Origin: Liolophura sinensis
Lineage: Eukaryota > Mollusca > Polyplacophora > Chitonida > Chitonidae
Assembly: GCF_032854445.1 (NCBI RefSeq)
Contig: NC_088303.1
Location: 24,345,265 to 24,409,264 of the forward strand
Length of the DNA: 64,000 bases
Direction: 5' to 3'
Part shown: positions 24,301 to 36,595 of the stretch, piece after piece
Layout of the letters: every line of letters begins with the position of its first letter
Numbering within the stretch: the stretch's first letter is position 1
The notes under the pieces: generated by a model
Told to the model about the DNA's origin: nothing
The model's database searches: none
What the model saw: the letters and a program-made list of their open reading frames with translations, nothing else
Translations under genes and position numbers: made by a program

Positions 24301-27300
24301 TTATCCAGAATGTATTAATGAATTGTAGCCCACATGTGTAACTTCTACTAGAGTTACTGTAAGATTAATGGTAATGTATTTACCTTGTTCATATTGCAAC
24401 ATACTGATATGCATATATCCACCAAAATTGAAAGCATAGTGCTAAAATGCTAGGAGTTATAGTCTGGACCAGGCTACAGACATACAGACAGATGGACAAG
24501 ATCATGATCATCTCCTACAGTCTTAATATTAGGTAGGAGAATGATAAAAAGTACTCGTGTAAAGAAAGTTCGGCTAAATCAGAGTACGATGCCGTTTCTT
24601 CCATTAGCAGACAAAGTTACTATAGGTAATACAAATTTATATTATATAGATATTATATAGAGCCCATTTTATGTTTTGACTGATTTATTTATTTATTACT
24701 TGATTGGTGTTTAACGCTGTACTCAAAAATATTTCAGTTATATGACAGCAGCCAGCTTTAAGGTTGGAAGGACAGCGGGCAGAGCCCAGATGAGCCTACA
24801 ACCATTTGCAGGTTTCTGGTAGATCTTTTTCCTGTTTTGTGCTCTGCTTACAGTATAGAGACTATTCATGACTCCCAGTGTTAATTCCATTGTCTTAGTT
24901 TTGCAGTGAACTTGTGCCATATGTTTATGAACATATCCGGTATCTTCACTTTCTCAAGGTAAACTTATAAACGCTCAACACTAAAACTGACCCAAAGTTG
25001 TTGATGTCATTCTCCAGTCTGTCCATCAACAACGAAAGTCTGTCCCACCGCATTTTCCGACACTCATGGTGAAAGTCAAAGGACTCGTATCTACAAAGAG
25101 GAAATACAATAAATGACAGATTACAAATTACAGATTACAAGTAACAGATGCCCATTAATACTGACTTTCAGTATGTGTTGACACAAATAACTGCTTGGAG
25201 CTGACAGGTTTTACAACAATGGTAGAGTACACACGAACATCATACACCATAAGGCACTTACTCTGATCACAACTGGCAGAAGGACACAGATTCTGTAACA
25301 AGACTTTAGTGGTGACACGTCAAAGCACTCATCATGCTTTACAATAAATTTATAATTTCAAAATAATAATGAAATAAATTTATTTGATTTATTTATTTGA
25401 TTGGTGTTTTATGCCGTACTCAAGAATATTTCACTTATACGATAGTGGCCAGCATTATGATGGGAGGAAACCGGGCAGTGCTCGAGGGGAAACCACTATG
25501 ATCCGCAGGTTGCTGCCAGACCAGAGAGGAAGGCGGCATGAGCTGGACTTGAATTCACATCAACCGCATTGGTGAGAGGCTTCTGGGTCTTCTGGGTTAG
25601 CGCGCTAACCAACTGAGCCATAGAGGCTCCTAATACAGTAAAGAAATAAAGAGAAAAAGTAAAGATTTTTCCACGCTGGCCACCAAAATGCATTTACTTT
25701 TACTGACACAGAAACCCTGATTACCCGGTAGAGGAAACCATAGTGCTTCATCTGGCTGCTCTTGATCAATCATTAGGCCACTGGTATCATTTAGAAAGGG
25801 GTTTTAGCATTGCCAGGATTCAAACTAATGACTTATTCAAATGACATGTACCTTATCACCAGCAATACATGTCAACTGATAGGATCACAGACAGCCACAA
25901 AATCATGTACAGTATTTCTGGCCATTGGTTTCCTACATGTATGCTGTACATACTGACCGTATGCTGTTGTTTTGTGCATTGATGATCATCTGAGTCAGAG
26001 CTTTCTCCAGTAGGTGTTCTCTCCCTTTGTGGTTAATCTTTAGGAATAAAGACAAATTTACCATTGATTAAATGCAATAACCCTGAGTGACCATTAATTT
26101 CGTCCATGACTAACATGCCCATTTTTCCTGATTCTGAGATCTATTGATCTTAGAAAGGCGTTTTGAGGTTGCCTGGAACATGGGAGACATTCTACTGGAA
26201 AATTGTAAGTTTCAGCACCAAAAACAATAGTTTGTGACATTTATTTGCCATCTAGAAATGCACTTTTGTGGATGAAAATTTAGACCATTTAGGGGTATGC
26301 TGAATTACTTTTATAATGCAACATGATCATTTTATAGTTTTAATTATCACTTTCTTAAAAAATGAACTGCAATTTTCAAACCATGCTGTCACTGTCTGTT
26401 TAATTCTTACATAAATTTTGAGCAATCTGTTCAGTGTCTGTGTCAACATGCCCTTCAAATATTTTGACAAATTTAACGTGAAATTTTACATTTCAGAATG
26501 TTTTGGGGGTTTAAATTATCCGATGAATAATACTTACCAAACTGACTATGACTTGTTTCCCATAATTGTAAATTTGGTTCTCAAAGTGTCTTTTGAATGC
26601 TTCAGTCTGAAAACACACCCAATTGGAGACTGTAAAACATTTAGAGACTGGTATACTTGCAGGCATGAATATGGCACAATCAATTACTGAGTGAAATTGT
26701 CAGATAAACCAGGGCTTGGAAAAACATAAAACGCTGAAATTGATGACCTACATTCTGCTTAAGTCATTCTTGTGTCTTATTACAGGTATCCTGGAAAATT
26801 TACCTTCTCTGACAATAACTAGTCTCAAACATTTGACTGTTGAAAACAGAGTTTGTATTATTTAATGTCACCGGAGTTAACGAATTTCAAATACTGGCAT
26901 CTCTAGGCAAACAAGGCCTAGTGTCATGGAATTTCAGATTCATCCACAAAGTTGGTGCCTTACGCCAGCATTCTGGCTTCTTCCACCCATAAAATCTGAC
27001 TGTAGAACACAGGGTTGTAACACTTACATGTCCCATGGTATTGCTGATGACTGGCTGGGGCATGTACTTCAGACAGGGCCTCTGAGACCAGAACAGGGGA
27101 ATGGAGCCACGTGTCTGAGAGAGAGAGAGACAACCTTATGATATAAATCACTACATAAATTGAAGTTTTAGATTTGCATGTTTATTTTTTGTGGTTTAAC
27201 ATGGCTAACTTAAAAAATCTGTCTAGCTACTGGTAACCCCAATGAGAAAAATCAGAAAAATGAGTCTTTGTGAATACAGTTGTGCCCACTTAATTGCATA

Positions 27301-30300
27301 TCGATCTAACGAATGATACTGCTGGTCAGTTTGACCTCATACCCGCTTATTTGAATAAACAGTAAGGAATTCACTCCGGTTAGGAGATAAAACTTCACTG
27401 AACACCTGGTCATAACAAAACATTGCAACTCAGTTCCAAGCTCACCGATAAAGAGCTTAAGCACAGGCCTTGTGACTTGTCAAACCCTGAATGAAACCCA
27501 TACACAGAGAAATAAAGGCACACATGTAGAAGATAAAACAAACAATTCCTTCACCAACTGTTCTGTTGTTGATTACAGTACAAAACAGCTGCTATTACAC
27601 ATTAGTTCAGCATTTTCAGCATTAGCAGCCCTTTGGATGATAAAACAATAAGACCTCACACTCAGTGAAGAAGAGAATGCCACTGGCGAGTTTGAGCAGA
27701 GTGAATCTCAAACGGTAGTGGCTAAGAGTTTTGTCATTTCCAAGTCCAAGTGATATAAAAGATGACATTTTGCTTCAGCCTCGAAAAAAAGGGGCAAAAA
27801 CGAGCTGATAACTTGACACATATATTTAAGGACGAAGGGAGACAACTCTAGGGATTAGAGATTATGGCACCTGAGAAATTATGGTGGACCCAATTAAGAA
27901 ATAAAAGCGAGTTATGGACGATTAACAGATATGCAGTGTGTGCAAATGAGACAAGATGGTGTAGTCAATTATGGGATACTGGTTGAAGGATTGCGATGTA
28001 GGCCACTGAGGCAGTTGAAGGCTAAGGGTGTGGGCAATTGAGGACAGTGTATAGACACCAAGACATCAAGGGTTTAGAGTTTAGGCAACAGAGATAAGTG
28101 CATAGGCAACAGAGATAAGTACATAGGCAACAGGGCTGCACCGAATTACCTCCCTTGAGGTCACTCTCCTATTTATGCGTTATTAAGGGATAAGCTGTGG
28201 TTAGGTGGGACCTCAGAAAAGGGCTAGTGGCAAGTTTCCGAGATAAAGCAGCATAAGCTAATCGATGACCTAGCTTTAAGGCAGAATTTAATGTTGTGAA
28301 TATATTTAGAAATCCCAGGATAAGCCTTATGTATATTCTTTATCCGTTCGGAGGTAATTTTAAACCTCGGCAAACTCTTAAGCTGAAAATATCGACTTAA
28401 ATTATGATCTCTGCATATTTCTGTGACTCTCAAACGGTGATATCATGTTTCACTACATTCTGCTGGGTAGAAAATATTTGTCACTGTTGTGACACAACCT
28501 ACATACTGCATGTTGTAATAGATGCGGTCCCACTTCTCATAGTTTCATGCCTGAGAAACTAATCTCGCGTTACAGTGTAATCGCTGTCGTGTGACAAGAG
28601 TTAATTCAGAGCCAGCTTATTGAGGGATAAGGTGTATGCACCTATCGGGCCAGAGCGTAGATGGTTACAGGTGTAGACAGTAGGCCACAGGTAAACCTTA
28701 CCTGAACAAATGAGCACTTGTGTCCATCAAACAGTACCAGCTGTTCTGTCTCCACAAAGTTAGCGCAGTAACCTTCAGTGTCCAGCCCTCTCACGTAGAA
28801 CCGTGTGCCTGCACGGTACACGCTGCGCCGCGATATCAACGCGTAGTCAAACTGCTTGTTGTTGATCATATTTGTATGAATATGTACAACTGTGACAGAG
28901 TTAAGGGAAGGCTTTTACTCAAGGACCATTACAAACAAATAAAGCATAGAATATAATGAAAAGCAAAGCTTGTCATTAAACTTCAGTGAATAAAATGCAC
29001 GGTTCTGACAAAAAATCTTCATTACGTACTTTAAAGCTTACCAAAATAGAAGTCTACTAAAATTCTGTAATATTAATATTACACAATGCACATGTGTCAC
29101 AAATAAAATTGTTTGACAGTTTCTTTCCAATAATTATAACACACGACGATTAAAGCATAGTTTCTAATTTATTAATTCCTTGCTTAACTCAATTCACTCT
29201 TATAACATACTACATTAGGTTAAGGTCCTCACTGATAGGGGACTATTTCACATAACTTCAGAAGGACTAACACCAGAGAGGTTTGGGTTTATCAAAAGTA
29301 ACCTACAACTATAGAGTCACACATGGTCTTGAAAATACCATACCATGCACAAATTAAGTATTTTATATTTTAACATGTTGACATCAAAAGAGTCAGGTGT
29401 GGCGAGGATACATCCCATGATGACAGGTAGGCAATAGCGTGCTAACTCAGACTGCTGGGCCAGCTCCCTCAACACATGACCATTCCATACAAACCCTCTG
29501 GTCTGCCTGCAAACAGTAAACACGCGTCAAACACACATGCAAGTATACATTTAACATTAAGTACACATTGTAAAGAGCAAACACACATCAAGTAAAAGGT
29601 GTAAACAGCAAATACATACCATGTACTACGTAAACAGCAAAATGCACATGTCAAGTACACAATGCAAACAGCAAACACATGGTAAGTACACAATACAAAC
29701 AGCAATCTCATGATAAGTACACAATGCAAACAGCAGACACATGTCAAGTACACAATGCAAACAGCAAACACACATGTCAAAAACACAATGCAAACAGGAA
29801 ACTCGCATAAAAAGGACCTAATGTAAACAGCAAGCACACATGTCAAGTATACATTGTAAACAGCAAACACACGTCAAATATACATTGTAAACAGCAAACA
29901 CACATTTCAAGTACACATTGTAAACAGCAAACGTACATGTCAAGTACACAAAGTTAACAGCAAACACGCATGTCAAGTACATAATACTCACTGCTGGTTC
30001 ATTTGTAATGTACTCGCTGCTGCTTGATCATTTGTATTTGATTTATTTATTTGATTTATTTATTTATTTGATTGATATTTTACGTCGTACTCAAGAATAT
30101 TTTACTTATACAACTGCTGCCAGCATTATGGTGGAAGGAAACCGGGCACAGCCCGGGGGAAACCCACAGGTTGCTGACAGACCTTCCCAAGTACGGCTGG
30201 AGAGGAAGCCAGCATAAGCTGGACTTGAACTCACAGCGACCGCATTGGTGAGAGGGGTCCACGGTCATTACGTTAAGCTAGAGCCGACTGAGCCGTGATC

Positions 30301-33300
30301 ATTTGTAATGTCCGATTATATAGTCCATAATTTCATGGAATTTTTTACCCAAAACCAGCCATCCTGTATGAACTGAATGGGGAAAAATCATGTGATGAAG
30401 CCAGCCATACAGGTGATCTACTCTTAATCTCCTAAAATTTCACATGATTTCACCAGCACAGTATGGCAGGGTGATTAATTTACATGATAAGGTGAAAAAT
30501 TCCATGAAATTATAAGTGATTTATTTCTTAGATCAGCATTTTTCACCTTTCATAAGAAGACTTTGTTCCCTAACCATAGTGTCTCATGATACAACACTTC
30601 AGGGGGCTCTGTCATTTAGCTGTTGGTGAACACAAAGCTACGATAAGCTGCACTGCCCACGGGATGGGTAGTAGACATGAATGCAGGTTAGGAAGTGCCA
30701 CTCTATCTCTCTACTTACCCGCTCATGCATGGCCAGGGAAAGGAAGTCGGGACTAGTGTTCTGTAACCTCTGTAGGGTGTGGGTCAGGTCGTAAGTGGTG
30801 GAGAAGTAGAGGCCAGTGGACTTAAGGGCTAGTTCCACCATAGACACATATGTCTTATTGTCACTGATCTGTATACAACCAAAAGCAAATTATCATGCTC
30901 TTGTAAACATTCTCAGGTTAATGATCAAATTGCCAATTCAAAACAGCACCATCGGATTCTCCCTTTATGTCACAATATTTGAAAAATTATTTTAACCAGA
31001 AAAAAAACCAGGAACACACATCTATTTTATGGTCTATGCTGATGAATGTGGGGATGCAAACTGCACAATTTCGAACAGTTACTCTCTTTAAAGAAAGGTC
31101 TCATTCATTCATACTATGAGAACTTTGTCTTTTTATCAGATTTTAAATATTTCTTTAATAGACAATTCAAGTTCAATTTGTAGGTGTCCCACAATTCCTT
31201 GTATTTTATTTATTCATTTCATTGGTGTTTTACGCCACAATAAAGAATATTTTATTTAGCAATTCCTTGTATATATGACACATACAAAATTAGCAACTCC
31301 ACATCAACTTATATCTCTCCACAATTATCTGAAGGATAAACCAAAAGGTACTTTACAATGAACATTGTGGATTTAAGGACAATGAAGGAAAAAAATTTTT
31401 TTCAACATGTTATTTTCCTTAATAATCTCTCTATCTTACGCATATTTTCCATCAATGATCGGTAATATTCAGCAATGACATCACCAATGAATATACAGCA
31501 AAACTGTGGCTTGAAGCCATTTTTTACACCCCAGTTTATGTTATAGAGACATAAACATAACTATTTGTCTGTAACATGAGATCTGTACCACATACTTTAC
31601 ATGCATCTCAGCATTTATCCTCCTCTTAATCTGGTTTACATGTACCCTAGCACTGGAATACAAATGAAGGCTCTTCAGTCTGTCCGTCAGTCTGTCACAT
31701 GTTCAGCCAAATGACATTAGGAAACCATTCCTTTATTTTGTACCTACCTGTTGCTCATTAAGGTGTAACAATGTCCTCTGGTAGGAGTGGAGTTCTGTGC
31801 TGGTCACCCTCCATATTGTATGTCCATCCACATCACCCACCTTGGTCTTACCAGTGATTACAATCAGATATGGTCCTGTAATCAGAGTTACAGTAAATAT
31901 ATCTGACTAAAATTCCTTAATATTTACCATTTGATAGTTTTTGAGGGCAAAAAAAGCCAAAAAAAACCCCCAAACAAACTATTTTCCTGAATACGTAGCC
32001 TCTTACCCAAATACTTTAATCAGCATAAAATAAGTGACAGTTTGTCTGGAATAAATTTCCGAAAAATAAATACTCCATGTTTTATACAGTACCTGCCAGA
32101 AGACGAATTATTCCCATGATGCCATATATAGTCCTGGTTACAGCGGAAGACGGGATCTGTCCATGATTGGCTGAAACAACATCGTGATACACAATGAGTA
32201 CACTACATTTATGAGGTTCACATGGGTGGACATGCTCATTGCTTTTACTGTTAATAATGTTCACCAACCAGAGGGAGAAGCCACATATTGATCTTTCGTA
32301 AGTCAGTTGAATACTATAATACCTATCCTCACCAGTTCACACACCATTCAGGGACTCCCTGTTCCAACTTTTAACCACGTATGCCAGTTCTCCAGCAAAT
32401 TCAGTTTTCTTTGGTAATTCAATTTATGAAATTCCGACATATCTTTTCAACAACTTTTGAGCAACTTGTTTCTCGCCTCAACAATTAATGCTCTGATGCA
32501 AGAGAATTTAGCCATCTTAGTTATAACACTAACAGCACAGAAGTTATTCAGGTAATGCAATAGGGGAGTTTTAAGTCTGAAATCTCATACTGCTAGCAGT
32601 AAAACAAGTCCTATGTACCATGTGACCTGTCCAAAATGTTAGGCAATAATTTTTAATTATATATGCTATAACACGGGCACCTGAAAAAAGATTCACAAAC
32701 AGCTATTTGGAGTAAGCAAATGAGGAAAGTTGAGGAGCTGAATGTTTGTGAACATAATAAGTTTCTGAAGGAAAAGGGGGTCATTAGTGCCTCGTGAACA
32801 CGTTGACACAGGTGATAAGTAAATTAACATCAACAAAAGTTGCCTAACACTTGTGACAAGCCACATGATACAGTAAGGCTTTTTTCACCTTAAGCGACAT
32901 ACAAGTTTGATCTCAAACCTTCCTTATTCCTGACTTACTGCTCAAGGTTATTTCTTGAGTAAGACGATCAATGACCAGCAGTTCATGAGTGCCAGAATCA
33001 TTGTAAGGTTCTATGAAGAAGCTATCTGAGGTAATATGTCTGCAAGAAAAAAAAAAAATTATCATTATTATGTCATAGGCAAAGTAACTGTTTTGGGTCT
33101 GCATGACCAGGATTTCCTTGATGTGGGATAAACAAACTCACAAACTTATATTAAAGCATACAGTCCTTGGACACAGGGCTCAAAATTAGCACTGGTCCGA
33201 TGGCCTGAGGCCAGTAGATTTTGTAAGGTACTAGTCCTAAAGGCCAGAAGAAAATGAAAGCTTCTCCGAGAAAAGTCCAAAAATGACAAATGATTTGTTC

Positions 33301-34601
33301 GTCATTAGCCATTGCAAGTTGATTCTGTACTATCCCATGCAAAATCAGAATAACACAAAATAATTTTATGTCAGTACCAATAAACTTGTGGGCAGACCAG
33401 AAAAACTAAGGGATTACTAGTCCTAGTGTACAGTTTGACGTTAACCTTAAATTCAAACCCTGGGCAGTTAGAAACAATTCAGCAATTTTGTGGACATGAT
33501 GTGAGTCAGTGACATTTGAGATTTTACATGGGTTCGAGTGTAGTTTCAAGTAGAAAACATTTGAAAATTACACGCTAAATAGTTAAGCTCAGCCGAGTCC
33601 TGGGTTGCAATGTGGCATAGGCATAAAATGGGCGTGTGCTTTTGTTTATCCCACACAATCCATCCACCATTCAAAACAGCTATCTGGCTTATAATATCAA
33701 GAAACAAAATAGTGACAAATTTAAGGTTGCAGACAAGCAATTGTTCTTTGCACCATGTGAGTAATGCTACAAAAATCAGCCATGAATGTAGAGGATAAGT
33801 CTTAAATACATACAATACAGACACATGTAGTACCGCAGACACATACAGTACAAGACACGTGTAGATCATAGACCCTAAGGAATTAAGGAATATTCACAAT
33901 AACTACAACACCTTGCTTCGCAATCACTGAATATCACTTCTCTCGAGCTGAATTCCTCAAATCCCATCCCAAAATATGTACTATCTGTATAATGTACCAG
34001 TACTATATTCTTATTCACAGAAATGTCAGTGATGGATGACCCCAAGTGTTCTTGTATAATGTTGCAGGAGTTACGTGGGTGGAAACTGGTTCTGATGTGT
34101 CGGATTCATGATAAGTCACCTTTACCGCATCTTCACACGTGCATTAAAACTTCCCTTGTGTAAATCCATGTCAACAGTGTGGTCCCCATAATGAACTAAG
34201 CTGTTTTGACTTTCTTTATACTGCCTACAGGTCTTGACGCTAGAGTAACTCTTTCAATTATCGAATTCCAGTTGTAGTTCAAATCTTTGAAGAAATGGCT
34301 TTAGAGATATGGATGGGTGAATTTTAAATAGTACACCATGTAATTTAGATACACCACGTATTCAAAACTGCACCACTCGCTTTATTACTAATTTACTGAC
34401 AAAATAAAGCATCACGCATAACCCAGTGTCCGATTTTCGTGAAATGACAAGTTGTTTGCATGTGTTTCAGAGGGCAAGTATCCCTGAATATCCAGGCATT
34501 TGGCAACACATTAATATACTAATGTGCGCGACTGATCGGATAATAATATTCATTTTCAACCCCAAAAGTACTTACAATCGTAGGGACTCGTGCACAGCCA
34601 T
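18323..34601 (-). CDS. SACM1L: SAC1-type phosphoinositide phosphatase, complete, 18 exons, 590 aa
   Basis: Dephosphorylates PI4P at ER and Golgi membranes. Exons (minus order): 34576-34601, 32939-33039, 32093-32170, 31748-31875, 30719-30868, 29412-29502, 28702-28889, 27028-27114, 26538-26606, 25958-26037, 24992-25090, 23702-23840, 22896-22965, 22425-22497, 21027-21120, 20228-20329, 19841-19901, 18323-18459. Phases all agree; the total is 591 codons with stop, against 587 aa in human. Start [16 protein letters not shown]-domain ([25 protein letters not shown]), core ([33 protein letters not shown]) and P-loop CMDCLDRTN with Cys388 and Arg394 (CX5R). Two C-terminal membrane segments lie at about 543-562 and 567-586. 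Human ends in a KXKXX retrieval signal; here the tail is AQSKTE, with a single lysine. Two exon acceptors are copied into tandem arrays (see repeats). Confidence 0.97.
18585..18825 (-). mobile_element. Nin-DC-like SINE in SACM1L last intron
   Basis: Runs from gattggtgttttacatgtac through gaggaaaccgagcagacc to ggaggctcctgggtcat. The A-box end of the tRNA-like head is missing after about 18825. The family signature (ccatccgcaggta, gccagcatgagttggactt) is clear. Confidence 0.85.
18980..19190 (-). mobile_element. Diverged SINE-like fragment
   Basis: Contains gacagttgtttaatccaata, ctcaagaatttttcactcat, and then a ggtggagg...ctgg body like that at 34732-34890 and 38015-38160. The three resemble each other more than the main Nin-DC copies, so they look like a separate subfamily. 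The head is not recognised. Confidence 0.5.
19228..19521. repeat. Minisatellite, ~60-bp unit, about 5 copies
   Basis: Almost identical units containing gtcaatgtggcccccagaaa and gaggagagcaggagaatgta, at a 59-60 nt period. In the SACM1L intron between exons 17 and 18. Low divergence between copies suggests a young or homogenised array. Confidence 0.95.
20316..20895. repeat. Minisatellite, ~37-41-bp unit, ~15 copies, containing the SACM1L exon 16 acceptor
   Basis: On plus the unit begins aggtcaatagagtcctaaaa, continues as cacagtaca and ends ggtaaat. The first unit starts inside exon 16 (20228-20329): its left 14 nt encode DSIDL on minus and the next nt are the acceptor TTTTAG. The following units lie in the intron toward exon 15, and most keep the tag/gactct acceptor-like junction. 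Copies vary in length and base changes. Confidence 0.9.
21476..22330. repeat. Minisatellite, ~29-bp unit, about 28 copies
   Basis: Units on plus read acatgtactggttgattgg followed by tctgagagc or tctgataac variants. The array lies in the SACM1L intron between exons 14 and 15. Because 29 is not a multiple of 3, a reading frame visits all three phases of the unit; all are stop-poor on minus, which produces a 218-codon open frame (21489-22145) that I reject as a gene. A short ~19-bp repeat (acaaatatgaacactcac, 3-4 copies) follows at 22336-22398. Confidence 0.95.
22620..22683 (-). mobile_element. Nin-DC-like SINE tail fragment
   Basis: Shows gattggctttttacgtcgta, ctcaagaata and atttcacttatatgatggtg in family order, then loses similarity. 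Intron of SACM1L between exons 13 and 14. Confidence 0.6.
23774..24235. repeat. 96-bp tandem array containing the SACM1L exon 12 acceptor and first 67 nt of the exon
   Basis: The motif catctctctgtaccatgaag recurs at a spacing of 96, 96, 92 and 96 nt; the shared catgac starts are at 23807, 23903, 23999 and 24091, and a diverged cacgat copy starts at 24187. The first unit includes exon 12 from 23774 to the acceptor at 23841. Each further copy repeats about 67 nt of exon plus about 29 nt of intron, including the tgtgacag acceptor and the [10 protein letters not shown] coding stretch. The last copy is diverged (ctatccca instead of gtatctgtca). Confidence 0.95.
24690..24830 (-). mobile_element. 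Truncated Nin-DC-like SINE
   Basis: TTTA tail, cttgattggtgtttaacgct, gtactcaaaaatatttcagt, gcgggcagagcccagatgag and ccatttgcaggtt. The tRNA-like head is missing. SACM1L intron between exons 11 and 12. Confidence 0.8.
25377..25630 (-). mobile_element. Nin-DC-like SINE, near full length
   Basis: Tail (atttatttgattggtgtttt), body and head (gcgctaaccaactgagccat) are all present. A piece between the ccgcaggttgctgccagac and gagaggaaggcggc blocks is shortened. SACM1L intron between exons 10 and 11. Confidence 0.9.
28075..28135. repeat. Short tandem repeat, ~24-bp unit
   Basis: Two to three copies of gataagtgcataggcaacag in the SACM1L intron between exons 7 and 8. The rest of that intron (27115-28701) shows nothing recognisable. 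Confidence 0.7.
29505..29995. repeat. Minisatellite, ~31-bp unit, ~15 copies, abutting SACM1L exon 6 acceptor
   Basis: Units on plus read gcaaacagcaaacacatgtc followed by aagtacacaat. The first unit (tgcaaacagtaaacac) starts immediately at the acceptor dinucleotide of exon 6 (29412-29502), so the polypyrimidine stretch of that acceptor is the edge of the array. Minus-strand frames through it are open (133 codons at 29469-29870), made of repeated [11 protein letters not shown]-type peptide and partly overlapping the true exon. Confidence 0.9.
30037..30298 (-). mobile_element. Nin-DC-like SINE, near full length
   Basis: A long (TTTA)n tail at 30037-30070, body with aaccgggcacagcccggggg, and head with cgaccgcattggtgagaggg and cgactgagccgtga. 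SACM1L intron between exons 5 and 6; it lies only about 40 nt beyond the minisatellite at 29505-29995. Confidence 0.9.
31203..31252 (-). mobile_element. Nin-DC-like SINE tail fragment
   Basis: tttcattggtgttttacgcc, then acaataaagaatattttatt. Only the extreme 3' end of the element, about 50 bp, in a SACM1L intron. Confidence 0.6.
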
Positions 34602-34731
34602 TTTGACTGGGCTCAGCTGACGTGGACGAAATCTACGCGGTTTTCAAGAGAAGTTTTGCAAGGGAGTTAACTGAGGAATTAAAATGTTTGTTAACGGCTC
34701 AGGGAAGTTTGTTGTCTTCAGTTATTTATAA

Positions 34732-34890
34732 TATTTACTTATTTGATAGTTGTTTTACGCCATACTGAAGAATTTTTCATTCATAACATGACAGTCAGTT
34801 TTTCAAGTTCTGGAAACTGGATTGCATGGGGTAAACTATAGCAGTACCCATTTTTGGCAAGTTGCTGATGAAAGTTTCCCACGTACATGC
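34732..34890 (-). mobile_element. Diverged SINE-like fragment
   Basis: atttgatagttgttttacgc, catactgaagaatttttcat, then a ttctggaaactgg body and ggcaagttgctgatgaaag. Same order as the diverged fragments near 18980 and 38015. Confidence 0.5.
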
Positions 34891-35435
34891 CTACCATATT
34901 GTTCGACGACAATTTGTCTTCTACCAACATTAGATTGTGCAAAAATCCAGCCGCTTATTGTTATCAAGGACCCGTGAACAGTGAGAGCAAATAGGACTCC
35001 GCAAATTAGCTCTAGTCTAGGGATTGTACCAGCACCTTAATTGTATGTCATATTGCAATTAAAAACAATTTTAATAAATTTGTCAAATGCGTTAAATATC
35101 AATATTGTATAGTACATATGGGGAATTAGACTGTAGCATATATCTGATAAAAATTGTAAATGTAAAACTTTGAATTCGATTGTTAATACCAATTTTAGAA
35201 AAGCAAACGGTGGTCTGTTTCATTGATGGTATCATAGATACTGGATTGCCAAGAGGAAACCAACAGTCTTTGGCAATATAAGCCAAATCTTTTTCCACAT
35301 ATAAGTTTTACTAGTCGAATGCAACTGAATACTGTAGACTATAAACTTCATGTATTTCCACATGATAGTCTACCTGCAATGCACCTGACCAGCTTTATAA
35401 GCGCTGTTGACTCCCATAATTGCCAGAAAAGGAAA

Positions 35436-35582
35436 TCAATTAAAGAAGAAGACAGGGAAAACAATAAGAAGACCCATGGGACCAAAGAAAATTAACACCC
35501 AGGAAATGAAGACCAGAAACATGAAAGACATCATGACAATAGGACTATCTCTTGCTTCAACTAAGTGGATGAGGCCTGACAT
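35436..35582 (-). CDS. Possible small single-span membrane protein frame, 48 codons
   Basis: ATG at 35582 and TGA at 35436-35438. The peptide starts MSGLIHLVEARDSP and then has a long hydrophobic run (MMSFMFLVFISWVLIFFG and beyond) ending FPVFFFN. In another minus frame directly upstream (to about 35690) there is a second open stretch, containing KELPPLVPDAVQEKP and PAYWKPVPVTG, which overlaps it and closes at 35561. The pair could be the juxtamembrane and membrane parts of one gene, separated by an unresolved splice or a one-base phase change, or chance. I recognise no family. Confidence 0.25.
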   Translation of the reverse strand: MSGLIHLVEARDSPIVMMSFMFLVFISWVLIFFGPMGLLIVFPVFFFN

Positions 35583-36487
35583 CCTTGCTCCTCATTTATA
35601 CTTGTCGCACCTGTTACAGGCACAGGTTTCCAGTACGCTGGTTTTTCCTGGACGGCGTCCGGTACAAGTGGCGGGAGCTCCTTAACTCCACGTCACAGAG
35701 GAGGAAGCAAGAGAACAAAACTGTTAACCAATAAATAAAAGCACTACTGTTGTTTTTCTCTCTGTGTAAATTTCTGTATAGGCAACTCATTGTAATTCTT
35801 TAATGTAGACCTATGTATTTCTAATGTAAAGATAACGTTAATCTCTGTAAATAGCTTACTATTTATCCCCTTTCTGTTAAATGACCATGGCAGCATTTGA
35901 ACCTATCCAATAAGCTGTACACATGCTACCACAAAGAGGTTTAATCCCACTAATTGACTCATGTACATATGTAAATAGTATACCAACGCACTGCTATTAT
36001 GTAACCAAAATATTCATGTGCTAAAAAAATAAATAAATAAATAAAACACTGATTTGATGGGCCACAATATCCGCCAGGAAAGTGGCCCTAAAACCAGTAA
36101 TTAAAAAAAAAAAATAATTGCCAGAATACGTATCAGTGGATGTAAAGGTGTATCTCAAGGTATCCTTGTAGAAGGCTGGGACTGATTTATCAAGATGTGT
36201 TTCTAGTCGACTCAAAGGCAAGCAACTCAAGTTGTGGTTTAATATAACTTTCAACGTTGTTTCAGTCACATCATTATGATTAGGTTATGCTGACACAGTT
36301 TTTGTGCAGCCTCACTGAAACGACACAGTAAAGACACCACATGTGCAGTACAGCTCATACATAAACAGTCACATAATACAAACACTTGGTCAACAAGAAT
36401 ATGGTCCATCACTTAACACTCAGCTCAAACAGTGGATTACTTATCTAGGCCTTGTGAGGCGGACACTCTGGTTAATGAAGATTACAC

Positions 36488-36595
36488 TTTTATTTATTTG
36501 ATAGGTGTTTTTTATGCCGTGCTCAAGAAAATTTCATCTATACAACAATGACCAGCATTATGGTGGGAGGAAACTAAGCAGAGCCAGGGGAAAAG
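36488..36595 (-). mobile_element. Truncated Nin-DC-like SINE
   Basis: atttatttgataggtgtttt, gtgctcaagaaaatttcatc, ccagcattatggtgggagga, then aactaagcagagccagggg. Ends abruptly; no head. Confidence 0.8.

Noticed and set aside
29469-29870. 133-codon minus-strand frame
   Set aside because: Read-through of the ~31-bp satellite into the true SACM1L exon 6.
29505-29995. CRISPR-like appearance of regular direct repeats
   Set aside because: Eukaryotic intronic minisatellite with no unique spacers.
33546-33869. 107-codon minus-strand frame rich in hydrophobic residues
   Set aside because: Lies in SACM1L intron 1, has no family resemblance, and starts in a short acatgtag/acatacag repeat.
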